Source of the DNA: Amaurobius ferox
Taxonomy: Eukaryota > Arthropoda > Arachnida > Araneae > Amaurobiidae
Reading direction: 5' to 3'
Assembly: GCA_951213105.1 (NCBI GenBank)
Contig: OX578136.1
Coordinates: 72,770,730-72,834,729 of the forward strand
Length of the DNA: 64,000 bases
Shown here in pieces: positions 61,159 to 64,000 of this stretch. The number at the start of each line of letters is the position of its first letter. The first letter of the stretch is position 1. The notes under the pieces are model-generated. The model did no database searches. It was not told where the DNA came from and was given only the letters and a program-made list of their open reading frames with translations. Both the position numbers and the translations under genes were made by a program.

Positions 61159-62690
61159 ATGGATCCTAAAAAGCGTAAAGTTGATAGTGAAAATAGGAAG
61201 TTTTTGACTGAGTGGACGGAACAATATTGTTTTACGCTGCCTGATAGACCTGGAACTGTTCCAGTTTGCCTCATATGCAACAGAACTGTCGCTCTTGTTA
61301 AAAGTGGCAATTTAAAGCCACACCACGAAACAACTCATCAGCAGTTCCCTAAAAATTTTCCTCTGGGTAAGCTTGTCAAGAAAAACTCAAGGCATATCTA
61401 GCTTCTTACAAAAAAAGCACGGTCTTACGAGTTCGCTCTATGAGCGAACAAGAAAAATCTGCAGAGGCAGCTTTGCGTGTGTGTTGGACTCTTAATAAAC
61501 ACCAGAAGCCATTTTCAGACTCTGAGATAGTAAAAAAATGTATGTTGGAAGTGGCCGCGACACTTTTTGAAGAGAAAAGGATGTTGTTGCCGCAATTCAA
61601 GGTTGTTGTTGCCGCAATTCAATGTATTCCATTGTCGGCAAGAAGCAATACAAGGAGAACCGAAATTTTGGCTGCTGACAATAAAAGTAGTTTGCTCGAA
61701 CTTCTGCAGAAGGCGCCTTGCTACGCCATAGCACTTGATGAATCATGCGACATTGTTGATGAGGAAAAAATGTCCATTTTCGTGCGATTTCTGGATATTG
61801 AAAGTATATCGTTTTGGGAAGAATTGCTAGCAATATTGCCGTTTAAAGGCAAGACTCGCGGAGAAGATTTATTCAAGACTTTTGATGACTTCGTGACAAA
61901 ATCAAACATTAGTTATAATAAAATGGTGTCTCTTTCAACTGACGGGGCCCCAGCGATCCTTAAACATTTAAATGCGCTCAATACCGAGCTACAAGGAAAT
62001 GGGAAATTGATATGTGATCTGATACAAAGTGTGTCTTCTTTCCGTCGCAAGCTGGATATCTATGAAAAAGACATTGCAAGTCAAGAATTTATTCACTTTC
62101 CAACAATTTTTGAATATAAAAATAATTCTGAATTAGACATTGCAGTATTTTCAAATTTTATGTAAGAACTTAAGAAAGAATTTTCAACAAGATTCCAAGA
62201 CTTTGCAGAGATAGAAAAGTTGTCACGATTCTTAAAATTGCCTTTTGAAGATTCTCCAGCGGCAGAATGGACAGACGTAGCTGCGAAGTTGTTCCGCCTT
62301 TCAAATCCTTTACTCCAAATGGAGATAATAGACTTGCAGGAAGACATTTCCTTGCAAACGTATAAAACTGCATCCGCCGAAGAATTTTGGAGTAAAACAT
62401 GTCTCAGAAAAATATAGAAATTTCAAAAAATTACCCATTTACCTGGCTACTCTGTTTGGCTCCACATATGTATGTAGAAGACCCAGACCGTCCGACTCAT
62501 CCAGAGGACACGAGCAACCATTTGGACGGCCGGAACACATGTATGTGAAACTTCATTTTCAAAAATGAATTTTTTGAAGAACGAATATCTCTCAAGATTA
62601 ACGGCCGCCCACCTTGAAGACATTCTTTGCATAAGCTGCTCCCCGCGTGAACCTAACTTTAAAAAACTGGTTCAAGAACGCAAATGTTAT
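61159..62690 (+). pseudogene. hAT transposase, ZBED5/SCAND3-like, four lesions
   Basis: It starts MDPKKRKVDSENRKF with a basic NLS-like cluster, then a zinc finger of the BED type (VCLICNRTVALVKSG, HHETTH). A frameshift near 61390 leads to SEQEKSAEAALRVCWTLNKH, KAPCYAIALDESCDIVDEE (catalytic Asp region of hAT) and SLSTDGAPAI. From there it jumps to LKHLNALNTELQGNGKLICD, so roughly 150 residues of the insertion domain are missing. A stop at 62163-62165 precedes ELKKEFSTRFQDF. A later frame gives YLATLFGSTYVCETSFSKMN only if a 60-bp insert is ignored, then LSRLTAAHLEDILCISCSPR and the C-terminus. Family members bind and move DNA in the nucleus; this copy is inactive. Confidence 0.9.
62465..62546. 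mobile_element. 60-bp cassette with 11-bp target duplication
   Basis: CATATGTATGT (62465-62475) and CACATGTATGT (62536-62546) flank an insert running from AGAAGACCCAGACCGTCCGA to CATTTGGACGGCCGGAA (62476-62535). Excision restores the hAT reading GSTYVCETSFSK. The insert aligns with the cassette at 54401-54463 along its length. Confidence 0.85.
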
Positions 62691-62871
62691 TTCTCCCATT
62701 GATTTTTGAATACAAATATGCCTATCTACTGTATTTCATATTATTTTGTGAGTGAAAATTAAAATAAAAAACTAGTAAGGAATATGAGTTTTTTTTTTTC
62801 TGGACCTCGATAAAAAATTTCAAAAGTACCTGGACCCCACCTAAAATTACTTGCCAACCCCTGCTCTAAAG

Positions 62872-63077
62872 GCTCATTTTTCTTGCCCAATGTACTATTT
62901 TTTGCTATGAAAGTATTAATTTACCTAGGGGCTCGGCAAGTGTTAAGACGGTTCTGGAGATATATCATGCTAAAAAGATTTAGCAAGAAATTGCTCAACT
63001 GATCATCGCTCAAAACCTGTGGACCATAGTGTTCATAGTCCACGGTAGTGACAATCCGTTGAGTACTTCCTTGCTAT
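62872..63077. other. Spacer with repeat shared with 59765-59845
   Basis: TAGTCCACGGTAGTGACAAT and GTTGAGTACTTCCTTGCTAT match the 59.8-kb copy. The shared text ends at the solo LTR insertion point. Confidence 0.5.
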
Positions 63078-63542
63078 TGTTACGAACATATCCTCTTGAA
63101 TCGTGTGTGTATACGCTGGATACAAGAGTAAGTTCAAGTGTCTGGATAACTAACGTTTATTTACAAGCATAATATAAACAGGAACAGTATACAATCAAAC
63201 AGAACTTAATTGCTCCACTAATTTCACAGAATAAGCAATAATATTCTCAAAATACTATCGAAAATAATTTCCCAAAACAACGTCTACTATTGAAGTCTCT
63301 ATATCTCAAAGAATAATAGTTATTTCGTGAAATTTCTGAAACATTTCGAATGCCGCCAAATGTCACCAAATTGCCGATAAATCGCCAAATCTGGAAACCC
63401 TTCTTCTAACTGGGAAATCCTGGAAACCCTGATCTCACGTCATACTCATGTCATACTGACGTCATGGACTGTATTTTCTTCGCCTGGCCTTCGGGACAGA
63501 CGAAAGAGGAGGCACCAAAAGGAATATTGAGCTCTGGCAACA
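63078..63542 (-). mobile_element. Solo LTR (LTR family X, copy 2), 465 bp
   Basis: TG...CA ends and a perfect 4-bp CTAT duplication (63074-63077, 63543-63546). On the minus strand GTAAATAAACG supplies an AATAAA signal. Within it, CCGCCAAATGTCACCAAATT and GATAAATCGCCAAATCTGG are CGCCAAAT-type repeats like those of the Helitrons and HTEs. No internal genes, so it probably arose by LTR-LTR recombination. Confidence 0.85.
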
Positions 63543-63546
63543 CTAT

Positions 63547-64000
63547 TTTGCAAAGCCCTGTTATAGGGCAGCAGTCGCTTCACTGCAAAAATAGTCAAAT
63601 CGTTGTTCTACAGTGCCACAAACGGTAAATATATCCAAAACCTAAATTTGTATTTGGAACCCTTAAAATACTTTCCCTGAGCATAGGCTTTAATTACGCT
63701 GAGTTTCCTGTGTTTCATACGTGACGAGCACCTTATGTTGTGGTCATTAGTTTTAAATAGAATAACAGATGTAAGTATAATCTAGCCAAGACGCATCATT
63801 ATGGGGTCCCTGTGTGTGACGCTTACCCCCTCATCGAAAATAGCAATTTGTCTACTGTGATGGCGCAAGTGATTTATAAAAATTCATTTTTATTTTCTAC
63901 TGGAAGTTACTGAAAGTAAACATATTGATACTTTTTCAAATTTCTCAGGTTATATATACGGTATAACGAATGAATGCATAGGAGAATTATACAGTGCGAT
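63547..64000. other. Unclassified spacer to window end
   Basis: Nothing recognised. TGTTATAGGGCAGCAGTCGC near 63560 is the only GC-richer patch. Confidence 0.4.

Larger units (their letters stand above)
60691..62863 (+). mobile_element. hAT transposon, 2173 bp, 8-bp target duplication
   Basis: CTCTAGAG (60683-60690) and CTCTAAAG (62864-62871) flank the element. TIRs: left CGGGGGTCGGCAA, right reversed CAGGGGTTGGCAA. Subterminal GGTCCGGACC and TGGACCTCG also echo each other. It encodes one disrupted transposase in the forward direction, so the element is end-complete but dead. Confidence 0.93.

Overview
This is a strongly AT-rich stretch of eukaryotic, almost certainly arthropod, intergenic DNA. 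The mix of Helitrons, hairpin-ended Helitron-like elements, hAT and Tc1/mariner fossils, tRNA-derived SINEs, BEL/Pao and non-LTR fragments suggests an arachnid, possibly a spider. That placement is inference, because no conserved host gene was recognised. Every coding trace recognised belongs to a transposable element, and all are broken, so the window is best read as layers of nested insertions.

Layout. 1-10192: three head-to-tail non-autonomous Helitron copies of about 3.3-3.45 kb, the first cut by the window edge. 10254-19319: hairpin-ended elements (HTE below), a mariner fossil split by a TIR element carrying eight 121-bp repeats, and long AT microsatellites. 19320-27120: mostly unclassified AT-rich DNA, a 5'-truncated non-LTR retrotransposon with a perfect 12-bp target duplication, and two regions of paired tRNA-like repeats. 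27120-30660: a BEL/Pao gag fossil joined to an HTE hairpin, then more HTE fragments. 30660-34900: unclassified, with a weak Penelope-like trace and degenerate tandem repeats. 34900-38885: two decayed Tc1-like transposons and a foldback MITE between them. 42100-44800: two more TACAGGG-ended elements, one with an HTE nested inside. 45400-52600: further HTEs, a 226-bp near-perfect palindrome and a scatter of AGATGGC motifs. 54000-57770: a hAT fossil, an HTE whose terminal hairpin was hit by a second hAT, and another HTE whose hairpin was hit by a solo LTR. 59386-59668: a SINE with a 10-bp target duplication. 60691-62863: a complete-ended hAT with 8-bp target duplications. 63078-63542: a second solo LTR of the same family.

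Three things stand out. First, the Helitron array records a recent unequal exchange: copy 2 is a hybrid whose 5' third matches copy 3 and whose remainder matches copy 1, with the switch confined to about 30 bp. Second, a roughly 60-bp cassette has inserted cleanly into two different hAT transposase genes with 11- and 14-bp target duplications, and a third probable copy lies at 46453. Third, the HTE family has a terminal hairpin, an internal GT microsatellite and a core of CGCCAAATTGA-type repeats that is shared with the Helitron array.
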